From positions 10,106,001 through 10,170,000 of the forward strand of contig CM059625.1 of the NCBI GenBank assembly GCA_030435675.1: 64,000 nucleotides of DNA, in the 5' to 3' direction. Source of the stretch: Steinernema hermaphroditum (taxonomy: Eukaryota > Nematoda > Chromadorea > Rhabditida > Steinernematidae). A model generated the notes under the pieces. That model was not told the DNA's origin. It searched no databases and saw only the letters and a list, made by a program, of their open reading frames with translations. Shown here in pieces: positions 48,447 through 61,837 of the stretch (positions within the stretch are counted from its first letter, which is position 1; each line of letters opens with the position of its first letter). Both the position numbers and the translations under genes were made by a program.

Positions 48447-51400
48447 CTATTCGTCAGACCACCAGTGATGAGCTCTGAGTTGTTTTACGTCGTGCGTCCA
48501 GTACAGGTTTTCCGAAGGTGAAACTTTGCTTCTTTTAAAAAATGATGTTAGCGACCGCGAGCGCTTTGTCAGTTGCTTCTCGAGGGCTGGACCCGTACCT
48601 CCACACTCATCACAGCACGTCCACCTTGAAGCATGTTCTGACTGTGGTCTGCGGTGACTGTCTTGAGGCGGCGGTGGTCTTACCGAAGGAAGAGCAAAAT
48701 CCAAAGGGATTTTGTCCAGTTCCCCTTCGCGTAAGGGTGACGAATCCCAGCGAGGCCGCTCTCCGAAATCACGCTGCGACATAGCCCTCGGTGTTCTTGC
48801 CGTACTCGCTTCACTAGTCGGTGCTGGATGTTCGGACCTCCGCCGATTAGCGATCTTGCGGGCCAAGTTCGACATGTATCGACGGTTGTCACTTCCAAGC
48901 TTTGAATGAATGTCGTGGTCTGACGAGAAAGGTTTCAAAGGCCGTGGAATATGAGATCCATGAAGCGAAGTGTGCGAACCGTGGAGAGAGCGTCGTCGAT
49001 TGAGTTCCGAGAAATCCACGGGAATGGTGAAAGGTCCGGGAAGGTCGATATCGATATCTGCTCCGACAAATTCATCGTCTAGTCGGGTACAATTGAAGCG
49101 TACTAAGCTCTCTTCTATTTTGTTTTGCCTCACCGGAAGTCGCGATTTAAACAAATTATCTTTCGACTTGTACGGGTGAAGTTCACTTGGTAGTCGTGCC
49201 GACTGAGGGCAGGATAGGGAAACTTTAGAGTATCCACGGGTTCGGTCGCTCAGCACCGGTGATTTCGACAGTCTCCTCGAAGCTGGCTCTGAATGTATTG
49301 GTTTCCTTCCAGTTCCATAAGCCGGCTTTGACGGTCGCACTCCTAAGTCAACTTTGCCGAGGAACAGCTTCAAATCATCGCTCAGTTCTGTGTCCATATC
49401 AGTGGTGTTCTGTTCTCCGACCGAGGACGAATCGGATGTTTGCCATTGCCGACGAACTTTTCCTTTTACCGATGGAAGTGTCTTGGTGGGTGATTTCTTT
49501 GCAGCTGGAGAAACATCCCGCGTTTCTCGAGGTTGCCTTGATGGGCTACGTCTTCCAGGTGGTCCAGCTGGAGGCTTCACTTTAGGCAGATGTGTTCGTG
49601 AAGGAGACTGTTTTTTGTCCGGTTTTCCCTGTTCATTTTGATCCACTTTCACCTCGTTATCTGTGGTCACAGAATCACTTTCTTCAATCCGTTCAAGAAT
49701 TTTGGATGGCTTCGAGATCGACCTTCGTCTGTGTGCGGGCGGTTTGTTTACATGCATTGGTTCAGCTTGAACCTTCGGTGCTTCCCTTCTGAACTTCTTT
49801 TCAGGAGTTTTCTCAAGGTATTTCTCAGGAAGTTTCTCGCGACGCTTTTCTTGAGTCTTTGTCGATGGAGCATGTTTTTGCGTCGCCGGCTTTAGTGCTG
49901 GCTTCCTAGGTTTGACCGTCTTAGGTGCTTGTTGGGCTGCAACAATTCGCGGAGATGATTCCACTTTGTCAATCACTTCGGACAAAGGGAGTGATTGTCC
50001 GAGTTCTTCTGTAGTTGACTCGTCGGTCAGAACGTCAATCGTTTTCGTCGGTTTTGACAGGGGGCGAGTCAATTCCGGCGCCTTTTTTTCTGCGTCTTCT
50101 GCTTTGCTTTGAGCATCGCCAGACAATTCTTCACTCGACGTCATACCTATGGTGTCCGCAATAGCGTCTGTGGTTGCTTTTAGTGCGACATTCTGAGCTG
50201 CCATACTGATAATATCTTCTGTTGTCGGAATGTTGCCTGGCTCGGAAAAGAGCGGAACTTGTTCTTCGCTAACTTTTGGCGTTTCGACAGTATCTGCAGG
50301 CTTACTGTATGTTCGTGCACTCTTTTTCCTACTTGATTCGATATCCTTTTGTTGGTGCTCTATTTTGGGCGGTTGTGAGGATTCTGTTGAGCTTTGCGAT
50401 GAATATATACTCATGCCCAACATCGAAGCAAGTTTGGCTTGGTCTTCGTCGCTTGCTACTGTCGCGAAGGGCACTGTTGGAATAGGTTGGCTCTCCGCTT
50501 CTTCTTCAGGTCTTTCTTTGGGTGAAGACGTTTCGACGAACACTTCAGGCTCTTGCGTCATTGCAAATTCGGTAATACTCGGCTGAGAAGGAGTAGAATG
50601 CAGTCGTAGTAAATCCATGCGGTTGCTCGATTCTGCTTGAGCAGGGATTGGTCGCAGTACTCTGGACATCTCGCTCTTGCGGATTAAAGAGTCCAGAGAG
50701 GCTGAGCTGCTTTTTCGAGCTGAAGTTAGTTTTTTTTTTAAATCTTGCGCAGTGGTTTGGCCTACATTTCGCGGAATCAAAACGGCTGTATTGTTTCCCG
50801 AGAATCTTAAAGGACTCCCAAATTGTCGGAACTCCTTCCGATCGAGTACTGCTCCGCCTTTCACTGTGAACTTCTACTGGGATCACAGTCTCGGTTTTCT
50901 GTAATTCTGATACTATTCGGTGACGACGACAACATGTCTTACCGTGGGTACTGTTGGCACATTGATGGCAGAAGTTCGGAGTTCCGCTCTCTGCATGGAC
51001 TCAATGCTTTTGTTACTGCGTAGACTACTAACTTCTGGTTCGCTTGAAGAAACACTTTCGGCGTCTTCTATGATTTCGTAGTCTTTACTCGAAGTACTGG
51101 GTACGGTGATTATAGTTTCCGGTATTGGTCGCTTCCAAGTGAGCCCTAATGAAGGCTTTTGAGCAGATTGAGTGGATGTGGCAGTGGGTATTGGCAGTGT
51201 GCTGGTTGATGAGGTCTTCAGCACATTACTTTGGGTACTTCCACGCTTGCTTGGTGATAGAGGGCGGACCTCAATCACCCTCTAAGATCACTTCTTGTTT
51301 GGCTTGCAGAGCGGACATAAACACTTACATGCTGAAGAGACTTTTTCTTAGCAGATCTCCGCTTTTTGCGGCACGACTGATATGCCATATAAGCGGCAGG

Positions 51401-53459
51401 GATAAGTAGCAGCAATAAAAGGAGAAGCAATATCCAGAAGAGAATGCAAACCCCCAGAAATTGATGGCATCTGGAAGTGGTACTCAGCAAACCTAGCGAC
51501 AATTTGAACTTACGAGGTGGCGATGACAACGCCGTCGCAGTGTCGACCCGAACCGTCTGTCGTATCATTTGTGCCAGGAAGGCATAGACAGCTATAATGC
51601 AGTCCGTCGGGAACACATTGCGCCTTCTCGTCGCAGTCGTTGATGTTAAATTCATAACATGCTCCGGCTTCTACTTCTGGACGTTGATAAACTGATTTTA
51701 AGAGCAACTTGAATATGCTTTACCTGAAAGCCTCAGTCTCACTGGATCGTTCTTGCCTCTACTGGACGAAAGCATGTTTTGTAGGTCAGTGATGTTGCAC
51801 CCATCACATAGAGTGTTGAGAATGAGAGGTGTGCCAAATTTTCTAACACACACAGGCCTATTGAACGCATTCGAAAGCTAGAAGTAATATATGATTCACA
51901 GTTCACGGTTTCGATACATACCTTAGCAATAATAAGGCTCGGTTCATCGTCAGCTTTCACATTTCCTGCATCGCAGACTTTGGTTATTTTGGCTGAGAAG
52001 GTGGCAACATCAAAACCTAAATCCAATTCTGTAGGGTTTCAAAAACTCCTTCCTACTTTTGCATGTCCCATTCTCTGTTTTCATCTCTCCGGGTGGACAA
52101 CTGCATCGAAGAATGGGGTACCTCGAGATCGCGTCAAGAGTCGTATTTTCATAACAGCTGAGGTTTTTGTTACTTGGATAAACCTCAGGTATCTGACTGG
52201 AAAGCGTAGGTTGAGGAGAAGTGATGGTTGTCTTATGGAGTGTTATCTTTGGAACGCCAACCGACGAATAGTTTAACCTTCCCGGCGTTGTTTCACTCTC
52301 TGCTGTCCCAGTTGTGTACTCAGTCGTGATGGTAGCAGTAGAAGCGGTGGTTGTAGATGTAGTAACTGTCGGCAGTTCACTAGCAGTGGAGGTCATTCTA
52401 GCAGCTGGAGTTATAGTTGTTGAGAGCATCGAACCAATTGTGAATGTCCCGCTGACTCTAGGTAACCATGTGACGGCGGAAAACGGCTGTTCTTTTGTAG
52501 AAAGTGTTGATGTCAATGGACTCGTAGATGTTGTTTCTGTAGTTGTTCCTATAGCAGCTGTAGTAAAGCTTTTTGTGGTTGTCGGTGTAGATATGGGCGA
52601 AGACCGCGATGAGTATGCTAATGAAGTGGGTGGTACAGTAACTGTTGGCGCTGTTGGCGTATGTTGGTATCCGGGCCTGAAGGGAAGTAGAGTCCATATT
52701 CGCGGTGGCTCCGTCACATAATGCTCGAAATAGATTCCGTTCATTAACGCCACATACTCGCTGTCTAAATTCCATGTGATTCGCAGCGTTTCACAACCTT
52801 CAAGCTTTTGCTTACCGCTGTCGCTTCCATCCAAACAGTCGTCGTTGTCGTCTAGAAGCCATTTCCTGAGCACACATTCATTGTAGCCTTTACATCGCAT
52901 AACATCCGAACGCTCGCACAGTTTCGTCTCTAAATAGTTATCAAAACTGTGAAACATTTAAACCTATTTATTCGTTACTTGTTGATGCGCAGAAAGAAGG
53001 CGCACTAGGTGTACCGTCGCAGTCTAAAGGCTAGTAACTAAGCACGATTTGCTGTTTTAGAAAGCTCACTTGAATTTGCAAGACACTCTCCCGCGTACGA
53101 AATGTCGACACATTGTCGACCGCATTTGATGTGACCCGCAAAACAAACTGAAAGTGAAGATAAATGTGAAGGATTTCTGAAAAGAGCTCACATTCATCGC
53201 TGCCATCCAAACAGTCTGGATGTCCGTCGTTGAATTTGAATGAAGGAATGCACGGACCAAAGAGGCAGTCGAACTCGCCACGTTCGCATTTTCCGGGAAG
53301 TCTGGTTTTCACTACTGCAGTATGATCTTGTTGATACGGTGAAAGTTCTGTGACTGGCTTACCCTCGTAGTTTGGCCACTGCGACTCAACAACGACGACA
53401 AAGCAGAATGCCACGCAGAAGGCGGTCGCATACCTCCTCACTCCACCGACGTTCCACAT
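48447..53459 (-). CDS. LDLa/EGF transmembrane protein with a very long cytoplasmic tail (MUP-4/MUA-3-like layout)
   Basis: Ten exons join in phase: 53192-53459, 53070-53147, 52979-53023, 52057-52929, 51922-52016, 51724-51877, 51514-51691, 51329-51470, 50943-51281, 48447-50873, giving 1532 aa. A signal peptide (FCVAFCFVVVVESQ) precedes an LDL-receptor class A repeat (CERGEFDC to DCLDGSDE) and a second one ending DDCLDGSDS. A Thr/Ser mucin-like stretch, a Cys-containing module (PVCVRKFGTPLILNTLCDGC), an EGF-like repeat (CDEKAQCV to GRHC) and one membrane span (FWILLLLLLLLIPAAYM, then basic) follow. The cytoplasmic tail is about 950 aa, Ser/Pro/Lys-rich and without known domains. LDLa, EGF, TM and tail order recalls the nematode attachment receptors MUP-4 and MUA-3, which bind intermediate filaments, but the ectodomain is much shorter. 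Homology is not proven. Confidence 0.72.
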
Positions 53460-54553
53460 GCACTTCGAAGTAGAACGTCCACGTTAGAAGCAAGACTCCT
53501 CATTCATAACATACAAATGTTCTGGGCTAAACGTTCTAAACACAGGCGTTATAAGTGCTTTATAAGCGTTTCAAAAGGTACCGCACAACAATTGAGTGTG
53601 CGGCTAAATTACGTCGACGGAAAGTGACAATTTACAAGTTTGAGGGGGATTCGCGATTGTACCTCGAGTGAGTAAGCGACACGAAACAGCCCGTTATGAA
53701 ACGTATGTACGACAGCGTGTATAGCCAAAGGTGGAGTTGAGGAAAAGGGACCCAAATGACCTTTGAAAAAGTGTAATTGCAGGTCCTTGCTGCGAATGTC
53801 CATGCTGGTCAGCAGTGAAAACACCGACTGGGCAGCGACCAGCGAATATCAACCACCGGAAAGCAATTAACCACGCGAAAAACTCGGCCGCATTCAAACA
53901 TCTAAAAATCACCGCCTCTATTGATTTGGCAATTTATAGCGCGCATAATAACCAAATTACAAAGCATCAGAATTCGTGGCCCTCCGACGCGCTGTACGAA
54001 CGGCGCCGCCGTCCATGGAAGTCTCATGCAGTCGCGCCCGAGCGAGTTCCCCACCTCCACCCTCTCACCTCCACATGGCCCTTTGACTCGCTTGAGTAGT
54101 CCCGTGCTCGGAAGGAGTTTGTGTTTCTGACGCGCTGAAGAAGTTCACAGCGATTAGGCTTCGCGCCGCTGTCGACGGCCCAATTTTGAAACTTTTATTG
54201 TACAACTAACATCGACAACACTCAAATGGACAGCATATAATACAATGGACACGTTTTACAAAAAGTATATACAAGTGTTAAAGCATGACTAGAGATGCGA
54301 GTGCAACTTCTACTTTTCTAACTCATCTTCAGATTGCCTCTTGTACGATAAAAAAAGTAAATTGCTTAAGAAACTGGAAAAATGCGTCTGTTCGCACATT
54401 TTTTTTAAATCCTCAGCCTGTTTGACAATAGAATTTTGGACATGAGCGATCTGGCAAAGTGGCGCGCACACCGCTATTCTGAGGTTTCTCCGAAGCTTTG
54501 CACGGGTATCAGAGATCAATCAAGATGCAAATTCGATGTTACTCGAGGTAGGC
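53460..54553. other. Spacer upstream of the receptor gene
   Basis: Should contain the receptor promoter and the 3' UTR of the small secreted protein. A minus-strand open frame at 54310-54519 is protein-like in places (IVKQAEDLKKMCEQTHF) but has no start or splice support. Confidence 0.35.
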
Positions 54554-54982
54554 TTAGAGATTCGGCTCGACGTTGTTGTTGAAGGAGGCGAATGGGGTAC
54601 GTCTGAGGATCTCTTGCAGACTCGGTCTTCCCGGTCGCACGTTGTATGCGGCGCCGTTCTCGTCGAAGAAGAGGTAGGAGGGTTTCGAGTAGCTTCGTGG
54701 CCAAATCTTAAACATTTCATTCGGTGAGACCTTTGTACAGGTTACACAGAACAAACTGACCAGTTCGCCACCAACCGATCCAATGGGCCGAATGAACTGA
54801 CTGGTGAACGTGTTGTCGATATTGCGTTCTCGTTCCAACAGGCGTTTGTAAACATCTTCAACAGTAATACTCTGCACCACTGAAATCAGACAGCGTAAAA
54901 GAGCCTACGGAAACTGAAGAGTACCATGTACAAGGACAACGACCACTACTGCCTGCAAGAGGGCCTTTCTGAACTGTGACAT
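54554..54982 (-). CDS. Small secreted protein, nematode-type, unknown function
   Basis: Two exons, 54925-54982 and 54554-54879, joined across a 45-nt intron in phase 1, give 127 aa. The N-terminus is a signal peptide (FRKALLQAVVVVVLVHVVQS). The mature part has one Cys pair (FCVTC), aromatic and basic residues (MFKIWPRSYSKPSYLFF) and ends NNNVEPNL. A TTTTTTTTCAG acceptor lies 10 nt before the ATG, typical of trans-splicing. I do not recognise the family. Confidence 0.65.
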
Positions 54983-57900
54983 TTTGTTGTATCTGAAAAA
55001 AAAACAAATGAAAGCTCGGGTTAATGGGGCGAGTGGACCGCAACACGACCTATTCAGGGGTGCAATGGCAGTAGATGAAACGCCAAAGTAAATTTGTTTT
55101 CTTGACATGAAGAAACCAGTTTAGCAGCTAAGGTTTATTACACCGGCCGCCGAAACGTTTCCTCGCATGATGCGAATTTCTACCCACAAAATGGCAGATT
55201 ACAGCGAAAACCATAAGCTAAATTCGCGAGGCAGGTATTTCCGGGCTCACTGTAACATGAGAGCCGTAAAGTGGGGGTGAACGGGCGAGGAATGATTTTC
55301 GTACAAGTTCAACAGAATCCTGCACGGTCAGGAAGGGACATTGCGGGAGCTGCGTAACGAGCGACTGATTAACTATCGCTCGGCCGCTGCTGAGCTGTTT
55401 GTGCGCGTGAGTTGTGGGAAGACAACGAACGATTCGGTTGTGCTGTCATGACAAGATAGGACCTTCTTATATAAGAGTGTGCCCGCCCCTGGAGTGGTTT
55501 CTGCGCATAGATGACGTAATGGTCTTCGCCTTTACTTAGGTGCAAATTGACTTAGTGGACAGTGCAGTACGGTAGTTATGTGGGAATTTCGTGAACCGAT
55601 TCGGAAAAGTAGTCAGATGAGGGTACAAACAGAGTACGTGATTGTCTAGCCATGGAAGCTTCATTACTATCATGTAAAGTTATCCAATAACAATATTTGC
55701 GTACATGGACGACAGTCAGAGAAGAAAATGCCACAAAAAACCGGGAACTTTAATGACCAAAACTTTCTGCACATTATCCAGAACACAGGAATGAAAACAT
55801 CAAAATTTAACATCCTGAAATAATAATAGGAGCCTAAATCGATATGATATAAATAGCCTAAATAAATTTTATGTCTATTAAAAGGGACACTATGTTAGAA
55901 GTATTTTTGCAGAAGCGGGGATCATAAGACTATTTTGTCACAAGGTAGTGGTGGCGCATCACTAGAACATTGCAAAAACTAATACTATATAGAGTTGGCT
56001 GAATACCACCACCGTAACACTAAGGAACAAGTCCACTCATCATATTTCATCGGTTGAGTTCCTTTTAAGCCTTGTTAGTTTGGACCATCATTCTCTGTCT
56101 GTTTTCAATAACATGTTATTTTATTACGCAATGTTCCTTTTTGTAATGTTTTTGACATATTTTAAGTTACTCAACTACAAATATCTATTGGAAAGTCAAT
56201 TATGATGTCGTACAAACCTAGGAGATTTCTGAAGTTCTACAAAAAATACGTCCCGGATACACATGTTCGAATCAACTTCTTCTGTGATAGCCTTAAAAGA
56301 CTGTCCCGACATTCTCGTGGTACGCGGTACGTATATCTGCATAGCAAAGTGCTTTTCGACAAATTCAAAACGAACAGATCGGAGAACAGATGACCGCGAT
56401 CTCGGCGGGTTACGGTATCGTCTGCACAAAGTGATGTGTGTTTTGGAACAAGCGCACAAAAGAATCAACTGGTATACGCCAGAAAGTCCGGTATGCATCA
56501 CGACGTGGTCAAAAATATCTCACTGCTTAGTGAGCGCGTAGAGAGCAGGTTTCGATTTCAAGAGTCATTTAGGTAAATCCCGCTTGGCGAAATCTCGTAA
56601 TATGAGATCGTTGAACGTGATTATCAACTTCTTTCGTGATGTACGCGTTGATAGATGAACGACAAAAGACCAAAACGAAATGGATCATTGGCGCCGACCA
56701 CGCACTCACCGTCAACCACCGAATTAATCACTCCTCTGGTAAACATCCGGAGTAAAAATAGAACTTCGTTTTTGTAAAGACGCCTTGTATACGTTTAAAT
56801 TAGTTATCCTTATCTTATATCCGGTACATATGGTGCACGTCCTTTACTTTTTGCATGAGATAGCTAAGCTCCTTATGAGCACTGTGTAGTCCGCAGATAA
56901 ACAGGAAAAAGGCGTTAGAAATCAGCAGATTACGGTATTCGTTCCGTTAACGCGCATGCCCACCGGGCGTCGATCGTTGATTCTTGCGAACTGCGGGACT
57001 TCGGTTTGTCGTCTTTGGGAATACGATATTTCGGTGGTGGGGCTTGGAACGTCTTCACCGTTTCCTATAGACAATCACAGACACGCGCCCTCGCCTCAGC
57101 ACTTCTTCTATTTGCGCTACGTCGCTTAAAGCGGTGATCTACGGTTTGTGGTAAAGTGAACCCGACGGATCCGTGCTTATGCCACTCTTCATAATGTTAT
57201 TCTCCCTGGTCACATGCAATGAAAAACACATTATTAATGTAGGTTATCGCAGGAGCGGGTTGGTTTGCATTTTACTGTTTACTTCACTTGTATCGTCTAC
57301 AAAGTGCACATGTTTCGATCTGAAAATATCTTTCGGGGTTTTTATACGTTCGACAAAGGACTCGCGGAGAAATCCGAATTTTGTTGCGGTATGAAGAGTA
57401 CGGCCGTGCCATGCCCAACAACCGCGTACTCGGGGCCCGCTGAACCGGTTTCGAGACATTCCCATGCGTGGTCACCGCGAACGGCGCAATGCCAGCCAGA
57501 AACATACGCCTCTGGTTTCAAAAGTAGCGCTTTGAAACTGCGCTCACTGAAAGCGAAAACGCATCGAAAATCAAGGCGAACTTTCATCGGTCATCAATCA
57601 GTACCGCCGACAAAATAATCTCAGTTGTGATGTCAGATTACAGCACAGGAACTCATCTCGAGCCCTACCGTAATATGTTTTTATCATGTAACCTTAAAAT
57701 ATGGCGATCGAGGCGACAAAGCCGAGAACCGGTAATCCACTGAATTAGGATCCTTCCTATGAGCAAAATATTATAAGATGACTGAAAATGTTTTTATTTT
57801 CAAATGAGCCCTCAAAACAGACTCAAATTTTGTGTGTAGATCGGAAGATTTTTCAAGAATAGTGACAGCGGTACCCACTTTTGTAGAAGACACGCGCTGC

Positions 57901-58689
57901 CTATTCGCAACGTCATTTGATCTCTGCTGTTCACGCCGTTTGATCCAACGACGTTACATCCATCAAATGAGACACATTCAGGCGCCGAGAAAACCGTCTG
58001 TTCCAACCAAACTCGCGAGCGTCCCTGAAACCACGGTTCAGTCGTCGAATTTTGACCTTCACATCTTGCACCGTTGAGACCCACGTACACAGCAAACGAC
58101 CAGAGAACTCCAGGAAAATGCACGCAGACAACGACGAAATACAGAAACGGAGCCGCATCTATCAATTGGAATTTTTATTCATCTCTGCGTGCGCAAACTG
58201 TTCCTGTGGCTGATGCGCGTTTATGTGCTGTCTTCATCTGTAGTCGTTCAGGAACATTATGAAAGATGTTCTCTTTCTCTTTGCTTTTTTAAACATCTTT
58301 CAGACACTGTTTCATTTGTTCCCATGCACACTGTGGTCATATGACATGACACGCTTTGCTCGGTATTCTGTGTTTGAGGTGTTTTCTATCGCACTTGTCT
58401 TGTTCCTGTTGCGTATTATGGCGATTGCGCTTGTCTATCATACTCCAATAGCTTGAGCAGTAAGTAGCTCAAGGGTTATTAATGGATAATCCAAACACAG
58501 GACAACATCTGAAACTCAAACGGAACTTAAGGTAGGCCTTAGAAACTCGAACATCAGCCGTGAAGATAAGTATTTTTTTCACTGTATGAAGAGATGAATT
58601 CTTGGTTCGAAAGTTGCGTCTTCGACGGCGGTTGTTCCTTCAGGACCTTCAGGATAAGTTCTCACGCAGCTTGATACCGGATTGGTTGA
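54983..58689. other. Gene-poor region
   Basis: About 3.7 kb. No exon with splice sites and protein-like content, and no RNA gene, could be supported. Parts around 55650-56200 are AT-rich. Confidence 0.4.
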
Positions 58690-58960
58690 AGGGACAACCG
58701 GTCGCTTCCGCAAGACGATTGAGACTCAGCAATTCCTGCAAGTCTGTCTGTGGCGATCCTATCAGTTGGCGCGGGCGTCGAAGAGGCTGCATCCAGGCGA
58801 AGCGCGGTGGTGGGGCACAGAGAACGGAACGGAGAGCCATATTCGGTTGGACTGGCGGCGCTGTTGGAGTCGGACGGCAGTAGTCTTCTTGACAAGACGT
58901 TGGAACTACGGCACCCTGGCGTTCCAGGCCTTCTGGGGGCCGGGGCGATCATTGTGCCAC
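58690..58960 (+). repeat. Diverged interspersed repeat, copy B
   Basis: Shares ordered blocks with 43650-43990 (see copy A), including GCGCGGTGGTGG and GGGGCGATCATTGTG. It stays open in several frames, but with small gaps relative to copy A that break the frame. Confidence 0.6.
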
Positions 58961-59124
58961 TCTAACCGTTGTCTAGTTATAAGTTCTATGCGAAATCGAA
59001 AGATAAGTACTTTATTCATTTTATTCACGACTTCTCAAAAAGGCCTCTGAATGTTACACGTATCTTAGTCGTATATACATATTCTTAATATATCACAGAC
59101 TCTCTGTAGTCATTGTTCAATCAT

Positions 59125-61837
59125 TTACAGCTGTTCGGTGTGGGAGAATCCATCGTTATCTAGTGCTTGTGCCGATGACGATGTTGGCACTTGTTGTCGG
59201 CGCCACGGAGCTTCTATCGCAACGTGTTTGTTGATTGTAAATACGGCTCCCTGAAATCATATACGTATACCGAAACGAATGAAAATGACTATACCTCATG
59301 GCTGGCTACTAGTCCAGTAGCAATTAGACAGAAATATGAGAGGTAGCACACGAAGAGGAAGTAAGCCGCCGCTGGCAGCGAAAGTCCAAGCCATACATAC
59401 CAGTACATGCCAAGATTCGATGTCACATAGTCAGTAAAGAAGTAGAGGTTGATTGCAATAACCAACGCGGACATTATGAGGGCAAAGCCTTGAAATGCTC
59501 TAAAAACATAATGCATAAAGATTAGCTCACTGACTGGCAAATACCGAGAAATTTTAAATTCGTGCATGATTCGTTCCGATGAAGTAAATGTAATGACTGG
59601 GATAAGAGCGAAAGGCAGCTGGAGCATCTGTACGCAGTTCAGGAAGTCGTTCATGCCTGTGAGGTTCTCAACGCCACGGGCAACCAACGCTACTGTGAGA
59701 GTGGGGATAATGGCAATCAACCGAGTCACCAAGACTCGTTGCCAGCGAGGCCATTGCATCTTTAGAAATCCCTAAAAAACTGCTTGTTAAGAACATATCG
59801 CTCCGTTTCTCAACGTACATCCATGACAAATTGCCCGGCATAGGTTCCCGTCATAGTTGAACTTTGTCCAGCGGCCATGATTCCAACAGCCCAGACGTAG
59901 AGTGCGACGAGTCCGAACTCACAGCCGAGGAACATTCCACCGTTGTAGATGTCTGATTCTACCGTTTCATTATTGTAAGGGAAAGTGCCCGGGTCGGGAA
60001 TGCCATGTCGTTGGTCACACCGTTCTCTCTGCAAGTTCGGCTTAATTTCGATTTCTCTGTATTAATAGTACTCACAACTTGCTGATTTGTCTTGTTGAAA
60101 AGACCGTGGGCGAAGACGGCCACTACGAAGACGTTAATTATAAAACTGCAGAAGAGGGCGATTCCCGATTCGATAAAGTAGTAGAAGTTCGCTTCTTCGA
60201 CCGCCTTCTTTCTTGTTCTATCGATCTTTCGGCTCTGAAGCACTGCTGTGTTAAAGGACTCGTACGCTTCAGGTAAACTAATACCTTAACTAAAGCCGAA
60301 TGGAGATACAGGTTGTGAGGCATGATAACTGCACCGACCACGCTCACAGCCTGCATGAACTCTTTGCGACCGCAATCAGCGCACCACGGGATAAACATTC
60401 CCTTGGCCATTTCGCCAATATCAGGTTTCACGGTAAAGAACTAAAATCAGCTTGAAAGGGGTTGCACTTCTTTTGCACTGACGTACCTCGTATCCGAAGG
60501 AGAGTGCCATTGTAGTGATGAGTGCCCCGAACAGAAATTCGAGCTTTCGGAAACCGTATCTGTCCAAGAACAAGAATGTAAATGTGTCGACCATAGTAAT
60601 TAGGACACCGACAAAAAGTGGAATTCTGAAATCGAAGAAGTACATTGAGTAAACATATTGTGATCGAAAAACTTACGCTCCATTGGAAAGCAGGTAGAAA
60701 GCAATGGCTGTTCCAATTACTTCTTGCATGTCGCTACCGATGATTGCTATTTCGATCATGATCCATAGCGCAATTCTGGGTACAAAGGGGTATACCTCGT
60801 GCGCAACTTCAGCCATATGTTTCCCCGTGACGACCCCCAATCGCGCAGACAGGCGTTGCAGAAGCAATCCTATGATATGGGCTGCAAGGAGCACCCACAA
60901 GAGCTGAAAGGAATGCAAATTGGTAATGCACAGTACAAAGAAAAGTAAACCTTATATTGAGCTATGGCTCCAGACTGAAGATCACTTTCGATATTTCCCG
61001 GATCGAGGTAAGCTATGCTCATAAGAAATCCAGGTCCCGTAAATGCCCACAGTTTCTTAAAGCTGAAGAACTTCTAAAAACGAACGAGAGTTTTACTTAT
61101 TCCCAAACGATTCAAAAGGTACCCCTTCAGGCTCGTCAGGAATTTCGACCCGTGTTTCGATGAGGTCATCTTCAGTGTCATTCGGCTTCAGAGTGTTTTC
61201 TTGTTCTTCAGGCATAGCGGTTGGAGAAGTCCCTGAAAAACAGTGTTGAGTACGTGCAAGATGATCCTAGAACATGTGAGAACAGTGAGCACTAGCAGAG
61301 AACCGGTTTCATAAACACCTCGAAACAGTGATCGATATCATACCCCTTTTATAGTCGGATTTTATTTTCTCGATAGAAGCCAGCACTAGAAAGGCACTTC
61401 GGAAAGGTAAGCAACAACGACTGCAGGGATCGGATCGATCAGCTCTCAATAATATATGTCACCATGATACCGCGCTACTCTCGTTTGTTCATTCACTCTC
61501 ACCTACGAAAGTGGAACTGTCCGATCGTAACCGCCCAATTTGACGACTAATAGCGGAATTTAAGCACAATAAGTGCGCAAATCGTTAAATCGACAAAAAC
61601 GTCATACAACATCGTTATAGTACTCACTGAGAAATATTTTTCCAAGAACTGAACAACAGGAAATTGTTCATGTGAATAATATTTACCTTCTCAACGATCT
61701 CATATTGGTCACAAAGTCTTACCTCCGTAATCGCGATGTCCTCGCTCAGCAGGATTCAGCCGTTCCGATGAATGGCTTGGAGGGTCCCCGAGTGGCTCAT
61801 AAGGGATCATGATGGCCACGCTGGAATGCGAAGACAT
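59125..61837 (-). CDS. NRAMP/SLC11 divalent metal transporter
   Basis: Proton-coupled importer of Fe2+, Mn2+ and related metals, the family of C. elegans SMF-1 to SMF-3. The first exon ([17 protein letters not shown]...) and second ([16 protein letters not shown]...) form a soluble N-terminus. TM1 carries [18 protein letters not shown] with the metal-binding DPGN, and TM6 carries [16 protein letters not shown] with the MPH metal site. TM10-12 are also clear ([34 protein letters not shown]). The last exon, at about 59252 down to 59125, gives the tail [18 protein letters not shown] and ends TEQL. Which SMF paralogue this is cannot be decided by eye. Confidence 0.92.

Noticed and set aside
48542..50904. 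Many plus-strand open frames opposite the receptor's last exon
   Set aside because: They mirror a single 809-codon minus-strand exon with consistent protein-like composition and splice support; the opposite frames have neither.
54310..54519. Minus-strand open frame downstream of the small secreted protein
   Set aside because: No start codon, acceptor or family resemblance; more likely 3' UTR.
57172..58165. Overlapping open frames on both strands
   Set aside because: No splice partners, signal peptide or motif; not distinguishable from noncoding sequence.
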